This document shows positions 8,278 to 16,899 of a stretch of DNA of 64,000 nt, one piece after another. Both the position numbers and the translations under genes were made by a program. Origin of the DNA: Cellvibrio mixtus subsp. mixtus J3-8. GTDB taxonomy: Bacteria; Pseudomonadota; Gammaproteobacteria; Pseudomonadales; Cellvibrionaceae. Within the stretch, counting starts at the first letter, position 1, and each line of letters opens with the position of its first letter. The DNA lies in assembly GCF_000766945.1 (NCBI RefSeq), contig NZ_KN266207.1, positions 406,062-470,061 of the forward strand, given 5' to 3'. Below the pieces are notes generated by a model. That model was given only the letters and a program-made list of their open reading frames with translations. It searched no databases and was not told the DNA's origin.

Positions 8278-11200
8278 TTATTGGCAGGAAGTGTGGGGCA
8301 GTGTGTAATAGCGATCCGCTGCTAGCGGTGAGTTAAATGGAACTGCACCATATTTACCTGCGGTCGCACTCACATAGTCTTCCAACGATTGCCCCGCGCT
8401 GAAACGCCAATGGCTAATCACCGAGCGGGAATTGGCATTATAGTGTTGGCTCAAATCAGCAACATTACCGGAAGCTGCTGTTAATAGTGTTTTGGTGGAC
8501 TCATCCAGGTTACAAGCACCATCGGCAAACCATAAATAAATTCCCTCGCCGCGATAATTTCCGCCGCTGACATCGCGAATCAAATTGCTTTGCAATTCGG
8601 CGAGTGATGCCTCCAGTGAACTTTTTTCTTGCAAGCTACGGTTTACTACAAACATATTATCTTCAAACAATACGCTTGCACCGACACGAATGCTCAATAA
8701 GTCTTTGCGATAATTCACAAACAAATTATTAAACATATGTGTGGTTCCACGGCGAATTAATGGCACACGGCGCAACGTATTACCCAACGTAGTGTATTGA
8801 TCATCCGTAGTCACAAACGCGTTGTGATGCATGGTAGTGCGGATTTGAGCATCAATAGTATGGCTATCGCTGGAGCTATGCAGGGTTGCGCGTTTTACAT
8901 TTTGTACTTTGTTGAATGACATAGTGATGTTATAAGCACCAACTTTCACATCAAATGCCGAGTCACCGGTCGTATCAAATGTATTTTTATGAATCCAGAT
9001 ATCGTGCGATGCTCCGGTGGAGCGAATCATATCAGGATCAACATAATGATCTTCGGTATGGCCTGTACCTTTGAAATTCAAATGAGTCAGTATTACATGT
9101 TCGGCAGTTTGGGTTGGCGAACCGGTTGAATCTTTGCCAATTGCAAAACCACTGAACAGGAAATAGGCCTCACTCATACGTCCATCGATACTTTTGTTGG
9201 AACCGACGACCGGATTACGAATCGGGTTGTTGGATTTATTCATTGCCGTGTTAAAAAACGTTGTAACACACGCGGATTCACTCACACTATTTTTTGCACA
9301 CCATTGTTGATAATTAATGCACTCGGCTTCAGTAGCACCGAGAATGGATTGCACGGTAGCGTTACTACAACCCAGGCGATACATACCAATTTCATGGGGT
9401 TGTGCAAATTCCATTTTATCGAACACTATCCAGTTGTGGGCATCGCCGGTAATAGCGTCCAGAATTTGTTGTTCAACAGATTTGCTGGAGTTTTTGGTGA
9501 TAACAGTCAATTTACTATTGCCATTCGGATCGTAACCACCGCGGGCATTCTCACCATAACCAACAGGAGTGCCGAGTGTTTTATATAAGCATTCCACAAT
9601 TTCCTGGTCAGTTTGCAATGCCGTATCGCGCCAGTTAATGCCCGGATTGGTTGCAAGGTTAATACAATCTGCACTCAGGTTTACATCATCTGGAATATTG
9701 GGAATGCTTGATGAGGAGCTGCTGACGCTGGAATTAATTACACTGGTTGAAGCACTGGATGAAATTGATGAAGTGCTAATAATGGAGCTACTGCTCGCAA
9801 TGGCGCTATTAACACTGGAAGAAGAAACAACAGAACCATCGTAATATTCCACTACCAGGTTATCAATTGTGACAGTTACCGAGCTTTCAGTGCGCAATGC
9901 AATAAATGAATTGCTTGTACCCACGGTTGGCGATATTTCAATCCGTTGTCCAGCCGTTAAACTGCTTGCGGTTGCTTCAAATACTTTTGAATTAGCTCCG
10001 TGTATTGAATTGCCCTGGCTGGTGGTGTTGTTATCAACATACACTTGCAACTTTCCAGAGCCGGATGCAGCAACCACAGAAAAACTGATTCGATACGGGC
10101 GAGTGAAATCAAAATCGCCGTTGGCATTTGTATCACTCGCTGTAGTTGATGCACGCGGTGGACGATTGCCGATTGTTAACCGTGCTCCTGCTAACGTGAG
10201 TTTATTATTAGTAATGGTAATGCCGCTGCTTCCACCAGTGATAAAGTAAAGCGCAGACGATGAATCGGTAGATATCGATTTGTAGTTTGCACTGAACAAC
10301 GTTGCTTTATCGATATTAAATGCCTCATTAATAAACTGGCTTGTGGAAGCAAGGGAAGAACTTGATCCAGTTGTTTGTGCTTCACTGCTGGCTGCGGAGG
10401 AAAGTGCAACGCTTGAGCTTATTAATGATGATGACGCTGCTGAACTCACAATAACAATTGATGATGCATAACTGCTCGTTGCAGCGGATGAAACTGCAAT
10501 CGAACTGCTACTGGAGGTTTCTGTTATTGGAGAGATTTTTCCTGTTCCCGCATTCGCCATAACAATTGCAGGTACTGTAGACGAGTGATCCAGTTCAACA
10601 CTGTAAGGAACTGTGACGCTACAGGTTGATTGCAATTGACCATCGACAACTTCGGGAATTACCAATGCGCCGTTGCCTACCGTTCGGCTGTAATAAATGG
10701 AAGGTAATACTGTATTTTCATTATTAGTTTGCCAGCAACCCGGTTGACTTGAATCGTCAGAAGCAAGCAATGGATTGTTTACATTGTAGAAATAGTTGCT
10801 TTCTACCAGTGCTTTTGCGCTCATGCGTGAATTGATTGCATGGAACATATAATCAATGCGGTCATTAGACCAGTAATTGTTATACATATGCACCAACGCG
10901 TGGCGAATTAACGGTGTGCGTTGTTCAATATTTTTATACCAGTTGTGATGGAACGTGATATTGGTATTTTTATTATCGCTATCACTGGAACCGATTAAAC
11001 CGGCACGGCTGGAATCGTTATAGAAGTTGTAAGAAACGGTCACATTGGTAACGCCAGCCTTCATATCCAGTAATGAATCGTAACCCTCTTTTTCACCGCC
11101 GGATGCCTCCAGGTGATTGTGGTCAATCCACACGCGATTTACATTGGTTTCCATGCCAATTGCATCACCGCCATTCGAGGTAGGTGATCCGCTTTTCTTC

Positions 11201-12633
11201 ACGTTACGAATGTGCAGGTTTTGCAAAATAATATTGGACGCATCGCGCACATGAATACCAATTTCATCAAACAATGCGTTGGTACCTACACCAATAATTG
11301 AAATGTTACTCATTTGTTTGATTTCAATAACATCTGCCTGGGTGTTGCAACCCTGCGCAGTAGTATTGGCATGGGTGATAGTGCCGTTCACCAAAATGGT
11401 GATAGGTGTGCTTGTGGTTGCGCGGCTACACAGCGCGGCATTTAATTGTGTACCCGTCGATACTGTAACCACCGCGCCGCCCTGGCCACCCGTTACACCT
11501 GCGTGCGCGGCAAAACCTTCTATTTTCGCAGGGCGAAGTGCACCATTGTAAGACGTGGTACTGCTGGATGATTTGCTGGTCACAGGAACACTGCTTGATG
11601 CGATTGAACTATTTGACGCAGATGAAGTGCTTACCGGTGCCGCAATACTTGAGCTGGATTTATTACTTGTACTTGATAGCGATATAGAGGATGAGGAATT
11701 AACAATAGATCCATCCAGATACTCAATAATCAGATCATCAATGGTGACTGACGCACCGCTTTCCGTACGCAACGCAATAAATGAATTTGCTGTGCCAATA
11801 GTTGGTAGAAGCTCAATGGTTTGCCCGGCAACCAAACTATTTGCAGATGCATTAAATATCCGTGAAGCACTGCCATGCAATGAATTACCGGCGCTTGTTG
11901 TGTTGTTATCAACCAATACCTGTAATGCACCGGAACCGGAACTGGCAACTACGCGGAAAGAGATGCGATAAGGCTTGCTTAAATCCAGATCGCCATTGGC
12001 AGTTGCATCACCGGTAGTTGTGTTGTTGCGCGGCGGTTTATGGCCAATAGTAAAACGTGCTGCTGCAAGTGTAAGTTCGTTGTTGGCAATTGTTATTCCA
12101 CTGTTGCCACCTGTTACAAAAAATAAGGGTGCTGTTGTATCCGTTGAAATGGATCGATAATCAGCACCAAATAATGTTGCTTTATCAATATTAAATGGCT
12201 CATTTAATAATGTGCGATTTGTTGCACTGGAAGATGAAGCGCTTACCAGGGTACCACTTGCCGACCACGTGAATGCTGATTGATTAAACGGCAAGGAACG
12301 ATTGTGACGAATAGTGATGGTATCTGCCGGTGTAATTTGTTCGTGAGCAACAAGATTACCCAGGGCAACACTTCCATCAATAATGCTGGAGCCTGTTCCT
12401 ACAGCAGTGAGTGTTTGGCTTGCATTGGTCAGGGCTTGCGCCCCATTTTTTACGGTGACGGAAAATACGTAATCATAATTGGTGCGATCAACGCGGGTTT
12501 CGCCCAGTTTTGTGAGCGTTACTACATTGAGATCCACTGCGTGAGTTGCACTAGCCAGGCAAAGTGATGAAATAGCTGCGCGGCTGACTAAACGCTGCAA
12601 AAAGGAAATTTTATTGTTAATTTTATTATTCAT
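8278..12633 (-). CDS. Secreted bimodular pectate lyase (two PL1-like domains, two repeated beta-sandwich modules)
   Basis: A 1451-residue exported enzyme. The ATG at 12633 is chosen because GGAGG lies four to eight bases upstream; the frame stays open 19 codons further. After a signal peptide (ending near ATHA) and an N-terminal domain (to about 135) come sandwich module A (about 139-309), a poly-Ser linker, a PL1 pectate lyase domain (about 360-700), a second Ser linker, sandwich module B (about 765-929), a third linker, and a second PL1-like domain (about 978-1451). The first lyase keeps VWIDHNHL, the LLDMKAG strand and RTPLIRH, which holds the catalytic arginine. The second keeps DIWIHKN, FDVKVG and RRVPLIRR. 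Pectate lyases cleave polygalacturonate by Ca-dependent beta-elimination. Serine linkers are characteristic of Cellvibrio secreted hydrolases. Modules A and B are strongly alike, pointing to internal duplication. Confidence 0.92.
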   Translation of the reverse strand: MNNKINNKISFLQRLVSRAAISSLCLASATHAVDLNVVTLTKLGETRVDRTNYDYVFSVTVKNGAQALTNASQTLTAVGTGSSIIDGSVALGNLVAHEQITPADTITIRHNRSLPFNQSAFTWSASGTLVSASSSSATNRTLLNEPFNIDKATLFGADYRSISTDTTAPLFFVTGGNSGITIANNELTLAAARFTIGHKPPRNNTTTGDATANGDLDLSKPYRISFRVVASSGSGALQVLVDNNTTSAGNSLHGSASRIFNASANSLVAGQTIELLPTIGTANSFIALRTESGASVTIDDLIIEYLDGSIVNSSSSISLSSTSNKSSSSIAAPVSTSSASNSSIASSSVPVTSKSSSSTTSYNGALRPAKIEGFAAHAGVTGGQGGAVVTVSTGTQLNAALCSRATTSTPITILVNGTITHANTTAQGCNTQADVIEIKQMSNISIIGVGTNALFDEIGIHVRDASNIILQNLHIRNVKKSGSPTSNGGDAIGMETNVNRVWIDHNHLEASGGEKEGYDSLLDMKAGVTNVTVSYNFYNDSSRAGLIGSSDSDNKNTNITFHHNWYKNIEQRTPLIRHALVHMYNNYWSNDRIDYMFHAINSRMSAKALVESNYFYNVNNPLLASDDSSQPGCWQTNNENTVLPSIYYSRTVGNGALVIPEVVDGQLQSTCSVTVPYSVELDHSSTVPAIVMANAGTGKISPITETSSSSSIAVSSAATSSYASSIVIVSSAASSSLISSSVALSSAASSEAQTTGSSSSLASTSQFINEAFNIDKATLFSANYKSISTDSSSALYFITGGSSGITITNNKLTLAGARLTIGNRPPRASTTASDTNANGDFDFTRPYRISFSVVAASGSGKLQVYVDNNTTSQGNSIHGANSKVFEATASSLTAGQRIEISPTVGTSNSFIALRTESSVTVTIDNLVVEYYDGSVVSSSSVNSAIASSSSIISTSSISSSASTSVINSSVSSSSSSIPNIPDDVNLSADCINLATNPGINWRDTALQTDQEIVECLYKTLGTPVGYGENARGGYDPNGNSKLTVITKNSSKSVEQQILDAITGDAHNWIVFDKMEFAQPHEIGMYRLGCSNATVQSILGATEAECINYQQWCAKNSVSESACVTTFFNTAMNKSNNPIRNPVVGSNKSIDGRMSEAYFLFSGFAIGKDSTGSPTQTAEHVILTHLNFKGTGHTEDHYVDPDMIRSTGASHDIWIHKNTFDTTGDSAFDVKVGAYNITMSFNKVQNVKRATLHSSSDSHTIDAQIRTTMHHNAFVTTDDQYTTLGNTLRRVPLIRRGTTHMFNNLFVNYRKDLLSIRVGASVLFEDNMFVVNRSLQEKSSLEASLAELQSNLIRDVSGGNYRGEGIYLWFADGACNLDESTKTLLTAASGNVADLSQHYNANSRSVISHWRFSAGQSLEDYVSATAGKYGAVPFNSPLAADRYYTLPHTSCQ

Positions 12634-12647
12634 AACTACCTCCGTTA

Positions 12648-13193
12648 TTAATGGCTTGCAGCCAAATGAAAACGGTTGCGCGCTATGCATAAACAGCGAT
12701 GTAACGCGAGTGCAAACAGCCCGGACAGAATCAGTGCCAACGATGAAGATTCGGAAACAGATGTACCGGCCGGTGTAGAAACACCAGACTCAATGATCTG
12801 AAAATCGGCATTGTATAAGTCATAATTTAATGCGGGCAGGGCGCCGCTACCAATAAACGTAAATGCAATACGTGCTGAGCCTGTAATCAAACCTGCCGGA
12901 TTAAAACTATCGAATAAGCCTGCACCTAATAAACTATCCGGCTGGAAAACTACGCTGTCCCAGGCTAATGGGCTAAACACGATAGAAAGGTCGCTGAATA
13001 ACTCTTCAGAAAAATACAGGGAAAAACCTTCAATTGTTTCACCTGTGCCAAGGTTTAGTTGAATATCAACCGTGCCCTGGTTGCCGGCCAGCGCCGAAAA
13101 ATTTGTAGTGATTAAGGCTGCTTGTGCAGAGTTGGTTACACCAGCCAGCATTGATAAAATAAAAATAATGCTGCTAAAAAAATGTCGTTTCAT
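12648..13193 (-). CDS. Exported PEP-CTERM-like protein
   Basis: The start at 13193 (MKRHFF) is preferred: AAGGGG precedes it and a typical signal peptide follows, ending at SAQA. The 181-residue product has a beta-rich body (about 24-140) and a C-terminus of SES, a hydrophobic helix (LALILSGLFALAL) and a basic cluster. That tripartite tail matches PEP-CTERM sorting signals processed by exosortases, except that PEP is replaced by SES. It sits 14 bases upstream of the pectate lyase start on the same strand, so the two may be cotranscribed. Its function is unknown; a surface-anchored carbohydrate- or exopolysaccharide-associated role is inferred only from the tail type. No exosortase is in the window. 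Confidence 0.6.
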   Translation of the reverse strand: MKRHFFSSIIFILSMLAGVTNSAQAALITTNFSALAGNQGTVDIQLNLGTGETIEGFSLYFSEELFSDLSIVFSPLAWDSVVFQPDSLLGAGLFDSFNPAGLITGSARIAFTFIGSGALPALNYDLYNADFQIIESGVSTPAGTSVSESSSLALILSGLFALALHRCLCIARNRFHLAASH

Positions 13194-13662
13194 GGTTTTC
13201 CCCTTTATAGTGTGTATGGAAGGGTACTCACTGAATAACATTGCCACAGAATGCGTTTGCTGCAATGAAAAACATTACATTAGCCCAAGGCTAATGAACT
13301 CAGGCAGCTCACGAATTTTATTAGAATAATAAACAGGGTTATAGCGCTATCAATTAGAGCCGATTATTGACCGGGAAATCATTGCGAATGGGCACGCTTG
13401 AGCCCTTATATAACTGGAATCGATACGGCTGAGACTAGTTTTATTGTTATTTCTGGTATTTTTAAAGCGCAGGCACTTGGCGTTGCGAGAGACCGTATTC
13501 TAACCAGATCACCCGCTCACTGCCAATGAAATTTTTAATGCGCCTGTTTTTGTGTATCCCGGCTATCGAACCGTAGCCTGTATGGAGCCTAACGAAATAC
13601 GTAGTAATTCGCAGATCCATTTTACCGCAATAGGTTTCACTCCTTACGGGCTACAGATTTTT
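13194..13662. other. Intergenic region with REP-like pair
   Basis: No convincing gene or RNA is seen in these 469 bases. The left part should contain the promoter of the PEP-CTERM-like gene. The right part holds an inverted pair of REP-like elements, described separately. Confidence 0.5.
13573..13654. repeat. Inverted pair of REP-like elements (REPIN/BIME-like)
   Basis: Two arms in opposite orientation, 13573-13602 on + and 13654-13625 on -, each begin with GTAGCC and share 20 of 29 positions. The right arm is itself an imperfect hairpin. A GTAG head followed by a short palindrome is the classic REP design mobilised by RAYT transposases, and paired inverted REPs form REPINs. It lies just after the stop of the transaldolase-like gene. 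Confidence 0.55.
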
Positions 13663-14616
13663 TTACAATGACTCAACTTTTTCTTTAATAAAATTATCTA
13701 ATTGATACTGGCTCATATCCAGCTCGCGAATATCCTGTGCGAGCTTTTCATGGGCCATCGCATTGATAGTCAGATGCCAGCGGAAATCTTTTTCAGATAT
13801 TGCCGGTGGGCGCTCATAGACATCAGCGGGTTTGTCCAGCTTGCGCTCCAGCGGTGAATGTTCTTGTTGGAGTTGTTGCGCGAGTAATGTTGTTAATTCA
13901 AGTTGATCACAGCCCGCCAACTGCTGTATCTGCTTGATACTGGTAAATTCGGTTCCCCTGATCGGGGTCTTATAACCCAAATATTTCAGGTTGGTATAAA
14001 TATGACTGAGTGTTGCAACACCCGGATCATTCGCTGAGTAATCCTGGGGCTCATAAGTCTGGTACCAGCTGCTCGTGGGGCCGACCGGGATAGACAGCAC
14101 TTCTGCTTCCGCATCAGCACCGGCTTGCGCCTGGATAAAGCTGTAGACCATTGTGAGATGGCTATTGATTGATTTTCGTTTTAATTCACGGGCAGCCGTT
14201 ATACCTTCCCAGGTGGCAGGAATTTTTATTAATAGTTGCGCGGCACTCGCCCTGCTATAGCGATATTGTTCATGAATGTTGCTGGCCTGATTGATAATAC
14301 CCTCGATATCAAACGCCAGATCTGCATCCAGTTCGATTGAAATCTGACCTGGTAGCTGCGCGTTAAAATCTTTTGCAAAATTTAATATTAAATTGCGGCG
14401 GATGCTTTTTGCGTAATCTCCGTTCCAGCGTTGGTCGCGGCTATCATTAACTGCTTTTTGTAATGCTGTGGTAAATTGCAGTTCGTTAAGTAGTGACAGA
14501 ATTGTTTTGGAACTGATTTCGGTATGTGTGGCAGAAAGTGATTTTGCCCTGCTGACGTCAACTTCCTGAATTGTAAGGTTGCTAAATTTTCTCAATTCTT
14601 CTAACTGGTTTGGCAT
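13663..14616 (-). CDS. Transaldolase-like protein with degenerate active site
   Basis: The start is placed at 14616 because GGAGG lies at 14621-14625. This gives 317 residues, exactly the length of E. coli TalB, and it aligns along the whole chain without large gaps. Kept landmarks are the Schiff-base Lys131 in LIKIPATWEG, Glu95 (ELDADL), Thr154 (HLT) and Ser174. Changed against TalB as I remember it: Asp17 to Gln17, Asn35 to Ser35, Asn154 to His152, Phe178 to Pro176, and the phosphate-binding Arg181 and Arg228 to Pro179 and Thr224. True transaldolase moves a three-carbon unit between sugar phosphates; without the phosphate-binding arginines this protein is probably not an efficient transaldolase. 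It follows a kinase-pseudokinase gene by 35 bases in one operon, so a signalling, scaffold or kinase-substrate role is inferred. The family assignment is firm, the function is not. Confidence 0.8.
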   Translation of the reverse strand: MPNQLEELRKFSNLTIQEVDVSRAKSLSATHTEISSKTILSLLNELQFTTALQKAVNDSRDQRWNGDYAKSIRRNLILNFAKDFNAQLPGQISIELDADLAFDIEGIINQASNIHEQYRYSRASAAQLLIKIPATWEGITAARELKRKSINSHLTMVYSFIQAQAGADAEAEVLSIPVGPTSSWYQTYEPQDYSANDPGVATLSHIYTNLKYLGYKTPIRGTEFTSIKQIQQLAGCDQLELTTLLAQQLQQEHSPLERKLDKPADVYERPPAISEKDFRWHLTINAMAHEKLAQDIRELDMSQYQLDNFIKEKVESL

Positions 14617-14651
14617 TTTTCCTCCGCAGGATTCATTAATGGAATTGCTAT

Positions 14652-16331
14652 TCAAGTACCAGCCATTTTTTGCATTACCCGGGTTTTTTGATCGTTTTGC
14701 AACATAGAGAAAATAGACGCGGCATGATCAGCACTTTGCAACCGCTTTTTGGGGTTAGGTTGTAACATCTGCAAAATACCTTTGCGTAAATTAGCGGGGA
14801 GTTTGCGCAGTCTCCAGCGATTTTTCATACCCCACCAATCATTAGACGGTAATTGGTTGGTGATAAGTTGAAATAATATAACTCCCATTGCATAAATATC
14901 CGTTGTAATAGAAACCGGTTCATTGGCCGGGTGATACCAATGCGTGTCTTCGCCATAACTATGTGGTGGAAAACCGAAATCGGTGAGCTTCAGATGATTC
15001 TTTTCTGCAAATAAAATATTGCTCGGGCGCAAGTTACCGTGAACCAATCCATAGGAGTGTGCACAAGCAAGTGCATTTGCCAATTGCTGGGCCAGAATTA
15101 AACATTCGCCAATATTTAACGTGTGGCTCAACCGTTCCTGTAGATTACCTCCCGGTAAATATTCCATGGCAATAATAAATACCCGCGGATTTTTACCTGT
15201 ACCGTAAACCCTTGCGATATGCGGGTGCTGGATTTGGATTAACTTTGCTGCGAATTGCGGGGCGTTACCCAAATGATCCAGCGATTGTTTTTTAATGACC
15301 AGAAAGCGCTGGCGATTGGGGTCATTGACCAGATAGGTTGCACCAAACGGATTCTCTTTAAATACATCCAGCAGTGTGTAATTGGGTGGAATATTATCGC
15401 GAGTGGATTCAACTCCCCAGCGGTTAGTATGGAGATGCTTGCCTTGGGCAATTAATAATAATTGTTGGCGAATACTTTCTACCGAGGCCGGACGCTGTGC
15501 CGGTATGGGTTGAGTACATTGTTCAATCAATGCTTGTATTTTTGTAGCGAGTGCAAATTTATTCACTGCCGGATCATTATTGAATGACCGGTATGTTTGT
15601 AGCGTTGCCTGAACGGGCGTCACTCCATAAATAAATTCATGGATCAATACACCCAGCGAATAAATATCACTCTGGTAACTGGTTTGGGAAATTCCTTCAC
15701 GTTGCTCGGGAGCCATGTATGCGCCGGTTCCCATGATCATGTCTGGTGTTTGTTGATTATTTTCAGTGTGTTCGTTTTTTTTGTTGGAAGTGAAATAGCC
15801 AGCGATTCCAAAATCCATTAGATACGCGCGACCATCGTAATCCACCAACACGTTTGCAGGTTTTATGTCGCGATGCACAATACTGTTGCGATGGGCGTAG
15901 GCGAGAGCGCTGCATAATTGGATCAGGATATCCAGCTTGCGGCTTAAGTTGACATCTGTACGAGTGAGAATGGTTTCCAACGATACACTTTTAATATAAG
16001 CCATCACGAAATAAGGCAGTTTTTCATCGCTAATGCCTTTATCAATGACCTGGATAATATTCGGATGGTTTAACTGGGCAACCAGTTTCGATTCCTGTTC
16101 AAATTGTTGCTGGATTATCTCGTCCTGGTTCAGGCTGGCGTCCAGCACTTTAATCGCGACTTGCCGGTCAAGGGATTTTTGTATCGCCAGGTAAACCTTG
16201 GCCATACCACCTTCGCCGAGTTGGGTTTTTATGTGATAGCCAGGGATCGTTTGCACGTTTAATGTCTCGCCATGTGTTATGGCTTGGAGTATAGATCGCG
16301 TTATTGCGCGAGGCGGGAAAGTTTCCATCAC
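14652..16331 (-). CDS. Tandem Ser/Thr protein kinase-pseudokinase
   Basis: A 559-residue cytoplasmic protein with two Hanks-type kinase domains and no membrane segment. Domain 1 (about 31-295) has the glycine loop LGEGGMAKVY, VAIK with Lys61, HRDIKPAN (Asp155), DFG (173-175) and APE, so it should be active. Domain 2 (about 315-545) keeps VIKK (Lys347) and DFG (451-453), but its catalytic motif is HGNLRPSN, with Asn433 in place of the base Asp. Its glycine loop is also degraded (FKENPFGATY) and APE is lost. It therefore looks like a pseudokinase regulating domain 1 or binding a partner. The frame starts at a GTG followed directly by an ATG (16328). The transaldolase-like gene follows in the same operon. 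Bacterial Hanks kinases usually carry extracellular sensor domains; none is present here. Confidence 0.9.
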   Translation of the reverse strand: MMETFPPRAITRSILQAITHGETLNVQTIPGYHIKTQLGEGGMAKVYLAIQKSLDRQVAIKVLDASLNQDEIIQQQFEQESKLVAQLNHPNIIQVIDKGISDEKLPYFVMAYIKSVSLETILTRTDVNLSRKLDILIQLCSALAYAHRNSIVHRDIKPANVLVDYDGRAYLMDFGIAGYFTSNKKNEHTENNQQTPDMIMGTGAYMAPEQREGISQTSYQSDIYSLGVLIHEFIYGVTPVQATLQTYRSFNNDPAVNKFALATKIQALIEQCTQPIPAQRPASVESIRQQLLLIAQGKHLHTNRWGVESTRDNIPPNYTLLDVFKENPFGATYLVNDPNRQRFLVIKKQSLDHLGNAPQFAAKLIQIQHPHIARVYGTGKNPRVFIIAMEYLPGGNLQERLSHTLNIGECLILAQQLANALACAHSYGLVHGNLRPSNILFAEKNHLKLTDFGFPPHSYGEDTHWYHPANEPVSITTDIYAMGVILFQLITNQLPSNDWWGMKNRWRLRKLPANLRKGILQMLQPNPKKRLQSADHAASIFSMLQNDQKTRVMQKMAGT

Positions 16332-16399
16332 AGATTATGATACTGGTATCAGCATCTGTTTGACGGCACACTAATGTTTTACAAGCGATGGGGACGACA

Positions 16400-16879
16400 A
16401 TGGATAACTATCTGGTACAACTGGGGCAGCAACTGGGTGAACGGTTATTGCACAGCAACCGGTACATTGCCACTGCAGAATCCTGCACTGGCGGTGGTGT
16501 GGCGGCTGCAATTACGGCTATTCCCGGTAGTTCCGCCTGGTTTGAATGTGGCATTGTCAGTTACGCCAATTCTGCCAAACAAAAACTACTTGGTGTAAGC
16601 GCAGCAACACTGGAATGCGAGGGCGCGGTAAGTGAGGCGGTAGTCATTGAAATGGCACGTGGTGTGTTGGCACTTGCTGAGGCTGATCTCGCTGTTGCAA
16701 TCAGCGGGGTTGCTGGTCCGGGTGGCGGATCACCGGAGAAACCGGTTGGCACCGTGTGGTTTGCCTGGGTTACGAAAAATGCTGTCATCAAAACCGGATT
16801 AAAAAATTTTGAGGGGGATAGGGGAGAGATACAAAAACAGGCAGTAGTTTTTGCGTTGGAAGGTGCGTTAACGATGTAA
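16400..16879 (+). CDS. pncC: Nicotinamide-nucleotide amidohydrolase (CinA C-terminal domain type)
   Basis: A 159-residue stand-alone CinA C-terminal domain. PncC deamidates NMN to nicotinate mononucleotide in pyridine nucleotide recycling. Typical family motifs are the TAESCTGGGVAA segment near residue 30, GIVSYAN near 60 and SGVAGPGGG near 110. The ATG at 16400 follows a GGGGA spaced for ribosome binding; an ATG at 16388 would add four residues. In relatives this gene lies directly before recA. Here 3.3 kb with two other genes separate them. It is transcribed divergently from the kinase gene. A small hairpin (16862-16885) overlaps its stop codon. Confidence 0.88.
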   Translation: MDNYLVQLGQQLGERLLHSNRYIATAESCTGGGVAAAITAIPGSSAWFECGIVSYANSAKQKLLGVSAATLECEGAVSEAVVIEMARGVLALAEADLAVAISGVAGPGGGSPEKPVGTVWFAWVTKNAVIKTGLKNFEGDRGEIQKQAVVFALEGALTM

Positions 16880-16899
16880 CGCACCGTTGCGCACTGGGG

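Noticed and set aside
9700-11700. Apparent short tandem repeats that might suggest a CRISPR or microsatellite
   Set aside because: They are serine codon runs in the linkers of the pectate lyase, in frame and of irregular length; there are no spacers.
12634-12690. A longer N-terminus for the pectate lyase
   Set aside because: The strong GGAGG is directly before the ATG at 12633, and the extension would put non-signal-peptide sequence in front and overlap the upstream gene.
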